Assembly: GCF_903819335.1 (NCBI RefSeq)
Contig: NZ_CAIJDE010000044.1
Coordinates: 141,003 to 205,002 of the forward strand
Direction: 5' to 3'
Source of the DNA: Flavobacterium panici
GTDB taxonomy: Bacteria; Bacteroidota; Bacteroidia; Flavobacteriales; Flavobacteriaceae
DNA: 64,000 nucleotides
The notes beneath the pieces are model-generated. The model was not told where the DNA came from. It did no database searches and was given only the letters and a program-made list of their open reading frames with translations. How positions within the stretch are numbered: position 1 is the first letter of the stretch; every line of letters starts with the position of its first letter. Made by a program: the position numbers and the translations under genes. Below are positions 7,918 through 15,541 of this stretch, one piece after another.

Positions 7918-8095
7918 CCGTTGCGTGCAATTATTTCAACACATAGAGACATAGTTTAGGACGCTTAAAAAAGGCGTTTCACTTGTTTAAAATAAACATA
8001 GCTAGCTATGTGTTAGAAACTAGTTTCTTTTTTATATTCTTTTTTCCGCATCTAACAACTATGTTTCTATGTGTTAAAATAATTGCACGCAACGG
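7918..8095. repeat. 178-bp imperfect palindrome, dispersed element copy 1
   Basis: The left arm 7918-7954 (begins CCGTTGCGTGCAATTATTTC) and the right arm 8059-8095 are inverted copies with only two mismatches in 37 bp. The middle holds AAAAAAGGCGTTTCACTT and a smaller palindrome ACATAGCTAGCTATGT. A related copy with the same core blocks is at 34169-34308. The whole could fold into a cruciform or long hairpin. It has no ORF of its own (the long frame crossing it belongs to the DUF4833 gene only from 8124 on). Non-autonomous mobile element is the likeliest reading. Confidence 0.7.
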
Positions 8096-8123
8096 GTTTA
8101 AATTAGTATATATACATCTTGTT

Positions 8124-8699
8124 ATGAATAAAATATCATTTAAATATTTTACAAAATCACTAATCGTTATAACGATCTTAGTAAATATAATTTCTGGAAA
8201 CCTATTGGCGCAATCCAAAAATCCATCGCCATTAAATTTCCCAACGCCTAAAAATGTAGATAATATCCTGTTTTACATTCAGCGAGACCCAAATATAAAC
8301 ACTGCTATTTATGCCATAAACTATCAGGAAAATGGAAAAATAAACAAAAGCAATCCTATAAAAGCATATTGGATTCGATATGCCGAGAAAGGAGAAAAAA
8401 AGGATTTTAGTTATGTACAACGCAAATTTGCATACGGAATAGAAAGTAAGACCTTAAATAATGAGGAGTTTGAGCTTAAATTTGTATCCTATAAAAAGTT
8501 ACCCTTAACCTTGAAAAAGATAGATTCAGATCAAAAATATCATGTTTTTGTAAATGTAAATCAGAAAAAAATACAGGTAGAAAAAATATTTGTGCGCATT
8601 GAAGGAGGTTCTTTTTGGCTGCCAAATGTAAAGTATGCCGAAGTTACCGGAATTGATGCTTCTTCTAATAAAATAATTACTGAGAGGATGTTGTTGTAA
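8124..8699 (+). CDS. DUF4833 domain-containing secreted protein
   Basis: 191-aa protein with an N-terminal signal peptide (MNKISFKYFTKSLIVITILV, cleavage after NLLAQ). The mature part has the DUF4833 pattern: INTAIYAINYQENGKIN, then PIKAYWIRYAEKGEKKDF, then VQRKFAYGIESK. I chose ATG 8124 because earlier in-frame ATGs lie inside the palindromic repeat and would place junk before the signal peptide. Function is unknown; paralogues occur widely in Flavobacteriia. Confidence 0.8.
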   Translation: MNKISFKYFTKSLIVITILVNIISGNLLAQSKNPSPLNFPTPKNVDNILFYIQRDPNINTAIYAINYQENGKINKSNPIKAYWIRYAEKGEKKDFSYVQRKFAYGIESKTLNNEEFELKFVSYKKLPLTLKKIDSDQKYHVFVNVNQKKIQVEKIFVRIEGGSFWLPNVKYAEVTGIDASSNKIITERMLL

Positions 8700-8749
8700 T
8701 AAAAATTCGAAAGTTCCAGGTGTGTTGATTCTTTTTAGAATATGAAAAT

Positions 8750-8791
8750 AAAAGTTGTTCGTAATTTTACAATTTCTCATTTGACAGAATG
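8750..8791 (+). promoter_or_regulatory. Promoter-like block duplicated from upstream of 2520, now next to a REP
   Basis: 8750-8775 matches 2481-2506 at all but about two positions (AAAAGTTGTTCGT, then ATTTTACAATTT). As at the other copy an ATG follows closely (8789-8791), but here the sequence after it is a REP hairpin (8797 on) and no gene continues. It may be the promoter and first codons of a gene lost when the REP/RAYT element settled here, or the promoter of the RAYT itself. Confidence 0.4.
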
Positions 8792-8796
8792 AGTTC

Positions 8797-8837
8797 CGCA
8801 ACGATAGCGCAGATTTGCAATCTGTGCCCGCAAAGTA
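8797..8837 (+). repeat. REP hairpin, left flank of the RAYT gene
   Basis: CGCAACGATAGCGC followed by the hairpin CAGATT-TGC-AATCTG and TGCCCGC. It is inverted relative to the copy at 9485-9523, with the same stem letters, so the two bracket the RAYT gene. Confidence 0.8.
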
Positions 8838-8907
8838 ATTTCTTCAAAACATAAATAAAAAGATTAAAATTTTCCGTTATACTTTTTATTTTTGTAAGAA
8901 AAAAGGC

Positions 8908-9462
8908 GTGTCAACAAAATACAAAGCAACAACAACTGAGGAAGCATATTTTATAACTATAACTGCTGTAGGGTGGATAGATATATTTACAAGACTAAAT
9001 CAGAAAAATATTTTAATAAATGCTTTAAAATATTGTCAGGAAAACAAAGGTTTGGAAATTTATGCTTACTGTATTATGAGCAGTCATATTCATTTGATTT
9101 GCAAAGGGACGAATGGTTTTGTATTATCTGATATTATTAGAGATTTTAAAAAATTTACATCAAAAAAAATAATACAAACTATAATAAATGAACCTGAAAG
9201 TAGAAGAGAATGGATGCTTGAATATTTTCAAAAATCATGTGAACATTTAAAAAAGGATCAGAATTATAAAGTTTGGCAAAATGGTTACCATGCAGAACAT
9301 ATTTATAGCAATAAGTTTATTAAGCAAAAAATAGATTACATCCATAATAATCCTGTAAAAGATAAAACTGTTAATTCGGCTGAAGATTATTATTTTAGTT
9401 CGGCAAGGAATTATTCCAACTTAGAAAATGATTTAGATGTTGTTTTATTATACTTATTTTAA
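8908..9462 (+). CDS. REP-associated tyrosine transposase (RAYT, Y1 family)
   Basis: 184-aa Y1 (IS200-like) HUH nuclease that cuts and rejoins single-stranded DNA at REP hairpins. The metal-binding HxH is at H60-x-H62 (CIMSSHIHLI), the nucleophile candidate is Y144 in YIHNNPV, and VWQNGYHAEHIYS at 123-135 is the family block between them. It begins with GTG (8908), and lies between two inverted REPs (8797-8837 and 9485-9523) whose stem differs from that of the other local REPs. Intact length and motifs suggest it is, or recently was, active. Confidence 0.9.
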   Translation: MSTKYKATTTEEAYFITITAVGWIDIFTRLNQKNILINALKYCQENKGLEIYAYCIMSSHIHLICKGTNGFVLSDIIRDFKKFTSKKIIQTIINEPESRREWMLEYFQKSCEHLKKDQNYKVWQNGYHAEHIYSNKFIKQKIDYIHNNPVKDKTVNSAEDYYFSSARNYSNLENDLDVVLLYLF

Positions 9463-9484
9463 AATACTCAACTGCTGTCTTGAC

Positions 9485-9523
9485 TTAGCTTGTGGGCACA
9501 GATTGCAAATCTGCGCTAACGGG
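9485..9523 (-). repeat. REP hairpin, right flank of the RAYT gene
   Basis: Reads GTGGGCA, CAGATT-GCA-AATCTG, GCGC on the + strand: the inverted partner of 8797-8837. It continues into GGGTATGCGCAACGATAGCG, which starts the next REP unit. Confidence 0.8.
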
Positions 9524-9540
9524 TATGCGCAACGATAGCG

Positions 9541-9665
9541 TATGCACAACGATAGCGCGGAAATTCTTTCCGTTCCCGTTCCTATATTAATAAAAACTGT
9601 TTTTCTTTTTTAAATCTGTCAAGATATACTTTGCGGGCACGGATTACAAATCCGCGCTATCGGGT
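9541..9665. repeat. REP pair (BIME-like unit) copy 1
   Basis: A head REP (AACGATAGCG, hairpin CGGAAA-TTC-TTTCCG, CCCG) at 9545-9579, a spacer with CCTATATTAATAAAAACTG and AAATCTGTCAAGATATAC, then an inverted REP (GCGGGCA, CGGATT-ACA-AATCCG, CGC) at 9632-9665. The same 120-bp arrangement recurs at 10691-10816 and 12788-12903. Confidence 0.85.
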
Positions 9666-9714
9666 ATCGGGGTAAAATACGTATAGATAAACCATAAAAA
9701 ACCGATTACTCGGA

Positions 9715-9779
9715 TATGCACAACGATAGCGCGGAAATTCTTTCCGTGCCCGTACCTATATTAATAAAAACTGGTTTTA
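9715..9779 (+). repeat. Single head REP with spacer
   Basis: TATGCACAACGATAGCGCGG then the CGGAAA/TTTCCG hairpin, TGCCCG and the CCTATATTAATAAAAACTGG spacer. The inverted partner is missing here: the DNA after 9779 diverges. Confidence 0.8.
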
Positions 9780-10026
9780 TGCTCAATAAAAATTAAAAAC
9801 AGGTATTTATACTTTATGAATTTATTTATTAAAGAAGTATTTTGCCTTTTATACAGTTACGGAAAACCGTAAAGTAAAACAATGAAGGTTTTGTATGTTT
9901 GGTATTGGACATTGATCAGGCTGGAACTATATAGCTTTTAAAATTGGTAGTTGAAATCATTTTATGGAGGGAATAAGTAAGTTGGGCATAATCTTAATTA
10001 CGAAATCGTAAATAAATTAAAAAGAT
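9780..10026. other. Intergenic DNA before the RNase H gene
   Basis: About 250 bp, AT-rich, with no ORF, terminator or RNA that I can support. A small palindrome TTACGGAAAACCGTAA lies near 9856. Confidence 0.5.
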
Positions 10027-10659
10027 ATGGCAAAAAAGAAGTTTTACGTTGTTTGGGAGGGTAGAAAAATTGGAATATTCGAAACTTGGGATGAATGTAA
10101 GGAAAGTATCCATGGTTTTAATGGTGCCAAATATAAATCTTTTCAATCTTTAGAATTAGCAAAGCAAGCGTATTCAGAAGAATATGATAACTATAAAGGC
10201 AAGACATTTTTTGAATCCGAGCTATCTGAAGAAGAATTAAAATTGATCGGTGCACCTATTTTAAAAAGTATCTCTGTAGATGCAGCCTGTAGTGGTAATC
10301 CAGGTTTAATGGAATATCAAGGAGTTGAAACTGAAACTAAAAGGGTAATTTTCAAACAAGGTCCTTTTAAAGATGCATCAAATAATATGGGTGAATTTTT
10401 AGCTTTAGTACACGCATTGGCACATATGAAAAAAAGCAACGATATACGTCCAATTTATTCTGATAGCAAAATAGCAATATCTTGGATTAGAGATAAAACT
10501 TCCAGAAGTAATATTCAAGAAACAGAAAATAATAAAGAAGTTTTTGAACTTATGGAACGTGCAGAAAAATGGCTAATCTCAAATGAATTTACCAACAAAA
10601 TATTAAAATGGGAAACAAAAGCTTGGGGTGAAATTCCAGCTGATTTTGGTAGAAAATAA
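10027..10659 (+). CDS. rnhA: Ribonuclease HI with N-terminal hybrid-binding domain
   Basis: 210-aa enzyme that cleaves RNA in RNA-DNA hybrids. Residues 5-50 (KFYVVWEGRKIGIFETWDEC...) form the caulimovirus viroplasmin/hybrid-binding domain, and residues 80-210 the RNase H fold. The four catalytic acids are all present: D85 (SVDAACSGNPG), E123 (MGEFLAL), D146 (YSDSKIAI) and D206 (PADFGRK). Unusually for a housekeeping-type gene it sits between REP units, with a REP pair 31 bp after its stop. Confidence 0.92.
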   Translation: MAKKKFYVVWEGRKIGIFETWDECKESIHGFNGAKYKSFQSLELAKQAYSEEYDNYKGKTFFESELSEEELKLIGAPILKSISVDAACSGNPGLMEYQGVETETKRVIFKQGPFKDASNNMGEFLALVHALAHMKKSNDIRPIYSDSKIAISWIRDKTSRSNIQETENNKEVFELMERAEKWLISNEFTNKILKWETKAWGEIPADFGRK

Positions 10660-10690
10660 CTAAAACCTAAATCCAACAGCAGATCGCTCG

Positions 10691-10816
10691 TCTATGCACA
10701 ACGATAGCGCGGAAATTCTTTCCGTGCCCGTTCCTATATTAATAAAAACTGGTTTTCTTTTTTTAAATCTGTTAAGATATACTTTGCGGGCACGGATTAC
10801 AAATCCGCGCGATCGG
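10691..10816. repeat. REP pair (BIME-like unit) copy 2
   Basis: Head REP 10694-10731, spacer, inverted REP 10784-10816. Nearly identical to copy 1 at 9541-9665, including the spacer words CCTATATTAATAAAAACTGG and AAGATATACTTTGCGGGCAC. It separates the RNase H gene from the OLD-type nuclease gene. Confidence 0.85.
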
Positions 10817-10962
10817 GTTTTTGTATCTATAAAGCTTAATAAGTAAAAAAAAACTATCCTGTAATTCTGTGTATAGCTTTAATTTGTATTTTCGTTTGTA
10901 GTAAAATGTTTCGTGTATTTATAATAACTACTGACAAACAATCTAAAATTGCACATAATTAT

Positions 10963-12735
10963 ATGAGATACAAAAAATTCATAATTGATGGTTACAGAGG
11001 AATAAGCGAAATTACTGAAATTAATATATCAAAAGAATCTTTGATTCCAATTATAGGTAAAAATGAAAGTGGAAAGACAACATGTTTGGAGGCTATTTTA
11101 GCTTTCGATTATAATAATGATAATCAATACTCAGGTAAACATCTAGAAAATATTGAGAATTTATATTCGACTATAGAATTACCAATAAAAATTAGTGCTG
11201 AAATTGAATTTGAACACTTTTCTATAATAGAAGATGTTTTTCAATCAGAACTAGAATCTTTTAAATCCTCCTATGTACCATTTGTTGGTGGCGATTTTGT
11301 TTTAAGTGAAGTAGATTTTGAATTGAATAAATTTTCAGGCTGGGAATCCGTCCAGATGTTGCAAATTTTAAACGAAAAACAAAATGAAAATTGCCTTTTA
11401 ATTCAACGTGATTTACGTACTAAAAAATATTCTATTGAATTTTTAAATTCTTTGATAGATGTCGAAGCGAATAATTCAATTTGTGAAAAAATAGTAAGAG
11501 AACTACCGTATACACTGTATTTTGATGATTTTAGAGATCGTCTGCCAGAGAAAATCTTTATAACGAGTGATGAAAATCATAGTTCATATTCCGGTTGGCT
11601 GCCATATATTGATGAGATTTTTAAAGTGACAAAAAAAGATTATAGTGTTTATCTTCTACCTAATAAAAATAGTAGTTTAAGAAAAAGTATTCTAAAAGAA
11701 GTTCAAAATGCATTCAATAAAAAACTTTTGGAAGAGTGGTCAAAATATCAGTTTGAGCATAATGACAATATACATGTCGAAATTGATTATGTAGAAAGTG
11801 GTGATCTACCTTATTTGGAGTTTAAAATTGTAGAAAAAGTTTTAATTGACGGGAATTGGGAAGAAAGATTTTTTGACATATCTGATAGGAGTAAAGGTTT
11901 TTATTGGTATATCAATTTCATGATAAAACTCCATTACAATTCTGAAAAAAGAGATTTAAATGATAAAGATACTGTCTATCTTTTAGATGAACCGGGCTCA
12001 TATCTTCATACTTATGCTCTTAATAAATTAGCAGAGCAATTAAAAAATATATCTGTTGACAATAAAGTTATTTATTGTACTCACTCACATAATTTATTAA
12101 ATCCTGAATTTATTCCAATTAATTCGATTCGTTTAGCAGAAAAAAAAGAGGGAAAAATAAGTTTAAAGAAGCTAGATCATAAAGGTATTATCCGTCCACA
12201 AAAAAATTCAGCATACCAATCTATTTTTGATGCTTTGGAGGTGCGCCCACCATTATTAGATTTTCAATACGAAAATATTATTTTAGTAGAAGGGATTTAT
12301 GATTATTATGCGTTTACAATGTTTACAGGAGATAAATTATCATATTTCCCTTGCGTAAGTGCTTCTTCTATGATTAATCAGATACCGTACATGATTTTCT
12401 TGGGAAAAAAATATCTAGCCCTATGGGATAATGATAATGAGGGTAGAGAAAGATTGAAAAAAGCCATAGAAACATTTGGAGAAATTGAAGGTAAAAAATT
12501 TCTAATTCTTGAAAGTATTGATAACAAAAAAAATACAAGACTAGAAGAGTATTTCAATGAGAATGAAATGTTTTCTTATTCTGGACTTAAAAATTTAACG
12601 AAACCTGCTTTTTGTAAGTTTGTGCTAGATCTATACTACAAAAACGATAGGGCCTCTATTATAGAAAAAGCATTTCCTTTAACAAAAAAGAATTTTAAAA
12701 TGATGGAACAAAAATTAGTTACAAGATTGGAGTAA
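10963..12735 (+). CDS. OLD-type ATPase/TOPRIM endonuclease, stand-alone
   Basis: 590-aa protein. N-terminal SMC/ABC-like ATPase: Walker A GKNESGKTT at residues 32-40, a signature-like ISDRSKGFYWYINF at 306-319, Walker B LLDEPGSYLH at 340-349 and the H-loop CTHSHN at 371-376. The C-terminal TOPRIM domain has LVEGIYD (441-447) and DNDNEG (489-494), the acidic residues that bind metal in OLD nucleases. ATG 10963 is preferred; an upstream ATG at 10906 would add 19 residues without domain. No UvrD-type helicase (GajB) follows, so this is a class 1, single-gene OLD. The gene is bracketed by REP pairs at 10691-10816 and 12788-12903. Phage defence is plausible from relatives (P2 OLD, GajA), not shown. 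Confidence 0.85.
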   Translation: MRYKKFIIDGYRGISEITEINISKESLIPIIGKNESGKTTCLEAILAFDYNNDNQYSGKHLENIENLYSTIELPIKISAEIEFEHFSIIEDVFQSELESFKSSYVPFVGGDFVLSEVDFELNKFSGWESVQMLQILNEKQNENCLLIQRDLRTKKYSIEFLNSLIDVEANNSICEKIVRELPYTLYFDDFRDRLPEKIFITSDENHSSYSGWLPYIDEIFKVTKKDYSVYLLPNKNSSLRKSILKEVQNAFNKKLLEEWSKYQFEHNDNIHVEIDYVESGDLPYLEFKIVEKVLIDGNWEERFFDISDRSKGFYWYINFMIKLHYNSEKRDLNDKDTVYLLDEPGSYLHTYALNKLAEQLKNISVDNKVIYCTHSHNLLNPEFIPINSIRLAEKKEGKISLKKLDHKGIIRPQKNSAYQSIFDALEVRPPLLDFQYENIILVEGIYDYYAFTMFTGDKLSYFPCVSASSMINQIPYMIFLGKKYLALWDNDNEGRERLKKAIETFGEIEGKKFLILESIDNKKNTRLEEYFNENEMFSYSGLKNLTKPAFCKFVLDLYYKNDRASIIEKAFPLTKKNFKMMEQKLVTRLE

Positions 12736-12787
12736 TTTATAGTAGAGCTTTTCTTTTGAATAAATTGAGATAAATTAATACTACCTG

Positions 12788-12903
12788 CTCAACGAAGAAA
12801 TTCTTTCCGTGCCCATTCCTATATTAATGAAAACTGGATTTTCTTTTTTAAATCTGTCAAGATATACTTTGCGGGCACGGATTACAAATCCGCGCGATCG
12901 GGT
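12788..12903. repeat. REP pair (BIME-like unit) copy 3, degenerate head
   Basis: Head REP worn to CAACGAAGAAATTCTTTCCG, then the same spacer (CCTATATTAATGAAAACTGG...), then an intact inverted REP at 12869-12903. It ends 2 bp before the stop codon of the XRE gene on the opposite strand, closing the REP island that began at 8797. Confidence 0.82.
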
Positions 12904-12905
12904 AA

Positions 12906-13313
12906 TTACTTATTAATCAATTTCTCAAGCCTCACCATCATTTCATCTTTCTCTTTCAACATACGCTCATACAAAGCAATTTTTTCCTCGTGTATTTGTA
13001 CAATTTTATCAATCGGATTTAAAGTACAATTAATATATCCAGAATTGTTCGCAACTGCTCCGTCATGAAATGTATTAGAAATAATATTCACAGCCTGTTC
13101 TTCATCAAAATTCTGAAAAGCTTCAACAGGAATTTTTAATACAGCAGAGATTTGTTTCAGCAGATTTTCTTCAATTACATCTTTTTGCTCCAGTAAAGAA
13201 ATTTTCTTTTGGTTCCAGTCTTCACCCAAATCATAAGCTAACCCTTCCTGCTTTATGTTAAGCATTTCTCTGAAACGTTTTACGTTTCTTCCCTGATGTA
13301 TTTTCTGTTCCAT
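12906..13313 (-). CDS. XRE-like helix-turn-helix protein with C-terminal coiled coil
   Basis: 135 aa from ATG 13313. Residues about 8-62 form an XRE/Cro-type HTH: GRNVKRFREMLNIKQEGLAYDLG..WNQKKISLLEQKD, the usual lambda-repressor layout. The last 35 residues (IVQIHEEKIALYERMLKEKDEMMVRLEKL) form a short coiled coil, likely for dimerisation. An in-frame ATG at 13397 would add 28 residues with no domain. It converges on the OLD gene but is separated by a REP pair. Function as regulator is inferred. Confidence 0.8.
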   Translation of the reverse strand: MEQKIHQGRNVKRFREMLNIKQEGLAYDLGEDWNQKKISLLEQKDVIEENLLKQISAVLKIPVEAFQNFDEEQAVNIISNTFHDGAVANNSGYINCTLNPIDKIVQIHEEKIALYERMLKEKDEMMVRLEKLINK

Positions 13314-13522
13314 AATGCGTGTCAATTTTTCTGAAGGCTCAAAGTTAAAGCCATTTGGATAAAAATCCTGAATTTCAAAGATAAAAAAATATACCATAAA
13401 ACATCGTTTTTGTCAGATATTATGCCAGTTATATTTATATTTTACTTCAATGTTTCGGGTATTATATCAATTTTTGAAAAGCAAAAATTAGAAAATTACT
13501 TATTTTATTAAGTTTTAACATT

Positions 13523-13559
13523 AAAAAAGCCTGTAAACAAATAGTTTACAGGCTTTTTT
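13523..13559 (-). terminator. Terminator of the tmRNA
   Basis: Perfect stem AAGCCTGTAAAC / GTTTACAGGCTT with a 5-nt loop flanked by A and T runs, directly 3' of the tmRNA on the minus strand. Confidence 0.85.
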
Positions 13560-13560
13560 G

Positions 13561-13955
13561 TGGAGTCGCCGGGAATCGAACCCGGGTCCAAACAAGCAAC
13601 TAAAGAGCTTTCTACACGCTTATTTCCTGATTAGATTTTCGATGTCAAGCTAGGCCAGAAACAGCCACCGAACACTTATCTTCTTTAGTTTCGAAACCCA
13701 CCCGAAGCTCATGGATATCTAGGTTTATTTTTACGGTTCCCCTTGACGGAACGCCACAAACCAAGGCTTTCCAGGAGAATCCAGCTTCTCTACCTTGTAG
13801 AGACGTGGCGCAATCTTACTATGATTCGGATTATGCAGCTAAAGCGTAATTATTTTCGCCGTGTAAAAGTTTGAGATCTTATATTTACGAGCAAGGTCTC
13901 AATGCTCGACGTGCTTACTGTTCAATTCGACTTGCTGTCAAAACCAGTCGACCCC
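13561..13955 (-). ncRNA. ssrA: Transfer-messenger RNA (tmRNA)
   Basis: Rescues stalled ribosomes by acting as alanyl-tRNA and then as mRNA for a degradation tag. On the minus strand the 5' end GGGGTCGACTGGTTTTGACA pairs with the 3' end CGACTCCA, and the T-arm reads CCCGGGTTCGATTCCCGG. The tag frame reads GGCGAAAATAATTACGC then TTTAGCTGCATAA, i.e. GENNYALAA-stop (about 13843-13872); the resume codon is GGC. The length of about 395 nt and the 3' discriminator A (CCA added after transcription) fit one-piece tmRNAs. A terminator follows at once. Confidence 0.96.
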
Positions 13956-14097
13956 AAAAATGAGTCTGCAAATTTAGAGTATTTGAAATTACTTTCTACT
14001 AAAATTTTCAGAAAAATTAGAAAGTCAAAAATTGAAAGTCGTAAAGTTTTTAAAGTATTTGACTTTAAGACTTTTGACTTTCGACTTTATGACTATT

Positions 14098-15300
14098 TTA
14101 TTCTTCGTCTTTAAAATTAAAAGGATAATCCCCAAAAATTGGAGCTAATTTGCGGACAGCATAAGTGTTTCTTGTCATTTTGTTAGACAACGCTATTATG
14201 GTAACATTCTCTTTCATTAAAGTAATGTAAGATGAGGTATTGCCATGCCACCAGCCATTATGGAAATAATAGTTTTGGCCGGTTTCCCAATTAATCATTC
14301 TAATTCCTAAACCGTAATTTTTAGTTCCTTTACGTTCGTTGCTGTAACCTGTATAAACTTGTTTTAGTAATTCAGGTTTTAAAAAGTCAGGTGATTGTCT
14401 TGCGCGGTCAAATTTTAAAAGATCTCGTACTGTCGAAAAAACATTTTTATCTCCGTAAACATTGTCCAGATAATCAAAACCAATTTCTACACCATTTCCT
14501 TTGTAAGATGGAACAATCGTTTTTCTGTCTTTGTCATCATCAAAAACATACGTATGTGTCATTCCTAAAGGTTTGAAAATCATTTCGCTCATGGCTTCTT
14601 TATATTTCAAGCCGGTAATTTTTTCAATGATAAGTGCCAGCATTGCATAATTAGTATTGCAATAACTGAAACGGGTTCCGGTTTTAGATTCTAAACCAAT
14701 ATCTTTAGTTGCTAAAAGATTTAAAATATCCTTATTTGTCAACTGATTATGTCTGTCCCAAACCGATTTATCGTGATCTGTAAAATAGGCATAATTACGC
14801 ATTCCGGTGCGATGGCTTAAAAGCATTCTAATCGTGCAGTCTTCGTATGGGAACGTTTTTAAAATTGTATTTACTTTTTGGTCTAAATCTATTTTACCCG
14901 CATTCACCAATTTTAAAATGGCTGTTGCCGTTAATACTTTACTTACAGAGGCAATTTGCACAGGAGTTTCGGCAGTTATTTTAGTTCCTTCATTTTTATT
15001 GGCAAAACCATTGTATTTTTCGTAAATAATCTGACCATTTCGGGCAACTAAAAAACTTCCGTTCATGCTGTTGTTGGGCCAGTTTTTATAATAAAAATGA
15101 TTTATTCTGCCAATTACCGAATTTTTATAAGCCTGAGAAATTTTCTTTTCAGGACCTAACGGCTTCATTTTAGGTAATGTATCTTCGACTGTAGGAGTAG
15201 TAGCTGTTTTTGTTTTATTGTCATTACCACAAGAGCTTAAAACTAATACTGAGAAAAGTATTTGTGGTATCTTTGTTTTTTTAAGGAAAATCATTTGCAT
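14098..15300 (-). CDS. Serine hydrolase of the beta-lactamase/class C family, lipoprotein
   Basis: 400-aa lipoprotein: signal peptide with lipobox LSSC (Cys24). The penicillin-binding fold has the catalytic SVSK at 118-121 (S118, K121) and YCN at 213-215; the third motif near the end reads HNGWWHG, replacing the KTG box as in many esterase/peptidase-like members. Such proteins are D-aminopeptidases, esterases or PBP-like enzymes in the periplasm; antibiotic resistance should not be assumed. Single gene, between the tmRNA and a divergent dehydrogenase gene. The start could also be the second Met (residue 3). Confidence 0.85.
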   Translation of the reverse strand: MQMIFLKKTKIPQILFSVLVLSSCGNDNKTKTATTPTVEDTLPKMKPLGPEKKISQAYKNSVIGRINHFYYKNWPNNSMNGSFLVARNGQIIYEKYNGFANKNEGTKITAETPVQIASVSKVLTATAILKLVNAGKIDLDQKVNTILKTFPYEDCTIRMLLSHRTGMRNYAYFTDHDKSVWDRHNQLTNKDILNLLATKDIGLESKTGTRFSYCNTNYAMLALIIEKITGLKYKEAMSEMIFKPLGMTHTYVFDDDKDRKTIVPSYKGNGVEIGFDYLDNVYGDKNVFSTVRDLLKFDRARQSPDFLKPELLKQVYTGYSNERKGTKNYGLGIRMINWETGQNYYFHNGWWHGNTSSYITLMKENVTIIALSNKMTRNTYAVRKLAPIFGDYPFNFKDEE

Positions 15301-15541
15301 CGTTCTTTAAAAACAAATATATCGAATTCAATTTTGTTGTATTCTCAGTTTTTGATGGTTTAAAAACGTCTTTTTAACATAATTTTAAGAACTGTTTTTT
15401 TTATTTCTTTGTTTTTCAGCTACTAACGGTTTTTAAACATTCTAAATAGTAAATTAGAAACAAAAATTTAACTATATTTGTTATATTTGAAACAAATACG
15501 ATGTAAAAAGTTATATTATTAAATGCTTTAAATTTATTTAA
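15301..15541 (+). promoter_or_regulatory. Divergent promoter region with two tandem -7 motifs
   Basis: Two exact TAnnTTTG boxes, TATATTTG at 15473-15480 and again at 15482-15489, lie 53-61 bp before the ATG at 15542. The 9-bp shift suggests two alternative starts for the dehydrogenase. No clear TTTG partner could be assigned. Confidence 0.4.

Noticed and set aside
7983..8123. N-terminal extension of the DUF4833 protein
   Set aside because: It lies within the palindromic repeat; the signal peptide begins at ATG 8124.
8908..12735. Integrated prophage
   Set aside because: No integrase, portal, capsid or tail gene is present; only a RAYT and two non-phage-specific genes.
8797..12903. CRISPR-like array of repeats
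   Set aside because: Repeat spacing is irregular, spacers are the same in each pair, orientation alternates, and there is no cas gene; a RAYT is adjacent. These are REPs.
13902..14114. ORF crossing the tmRNA 5' end
   Set aside because: Overlaps a confident tmRNA and lacks any protein motif.
14098..15300. Antibiotic-resistance beta-lactamase
   Set aside because: The fold is shared with esterases and D-aminopeptidases, and the third motif is not KTG, so resistance cannot be claimed.
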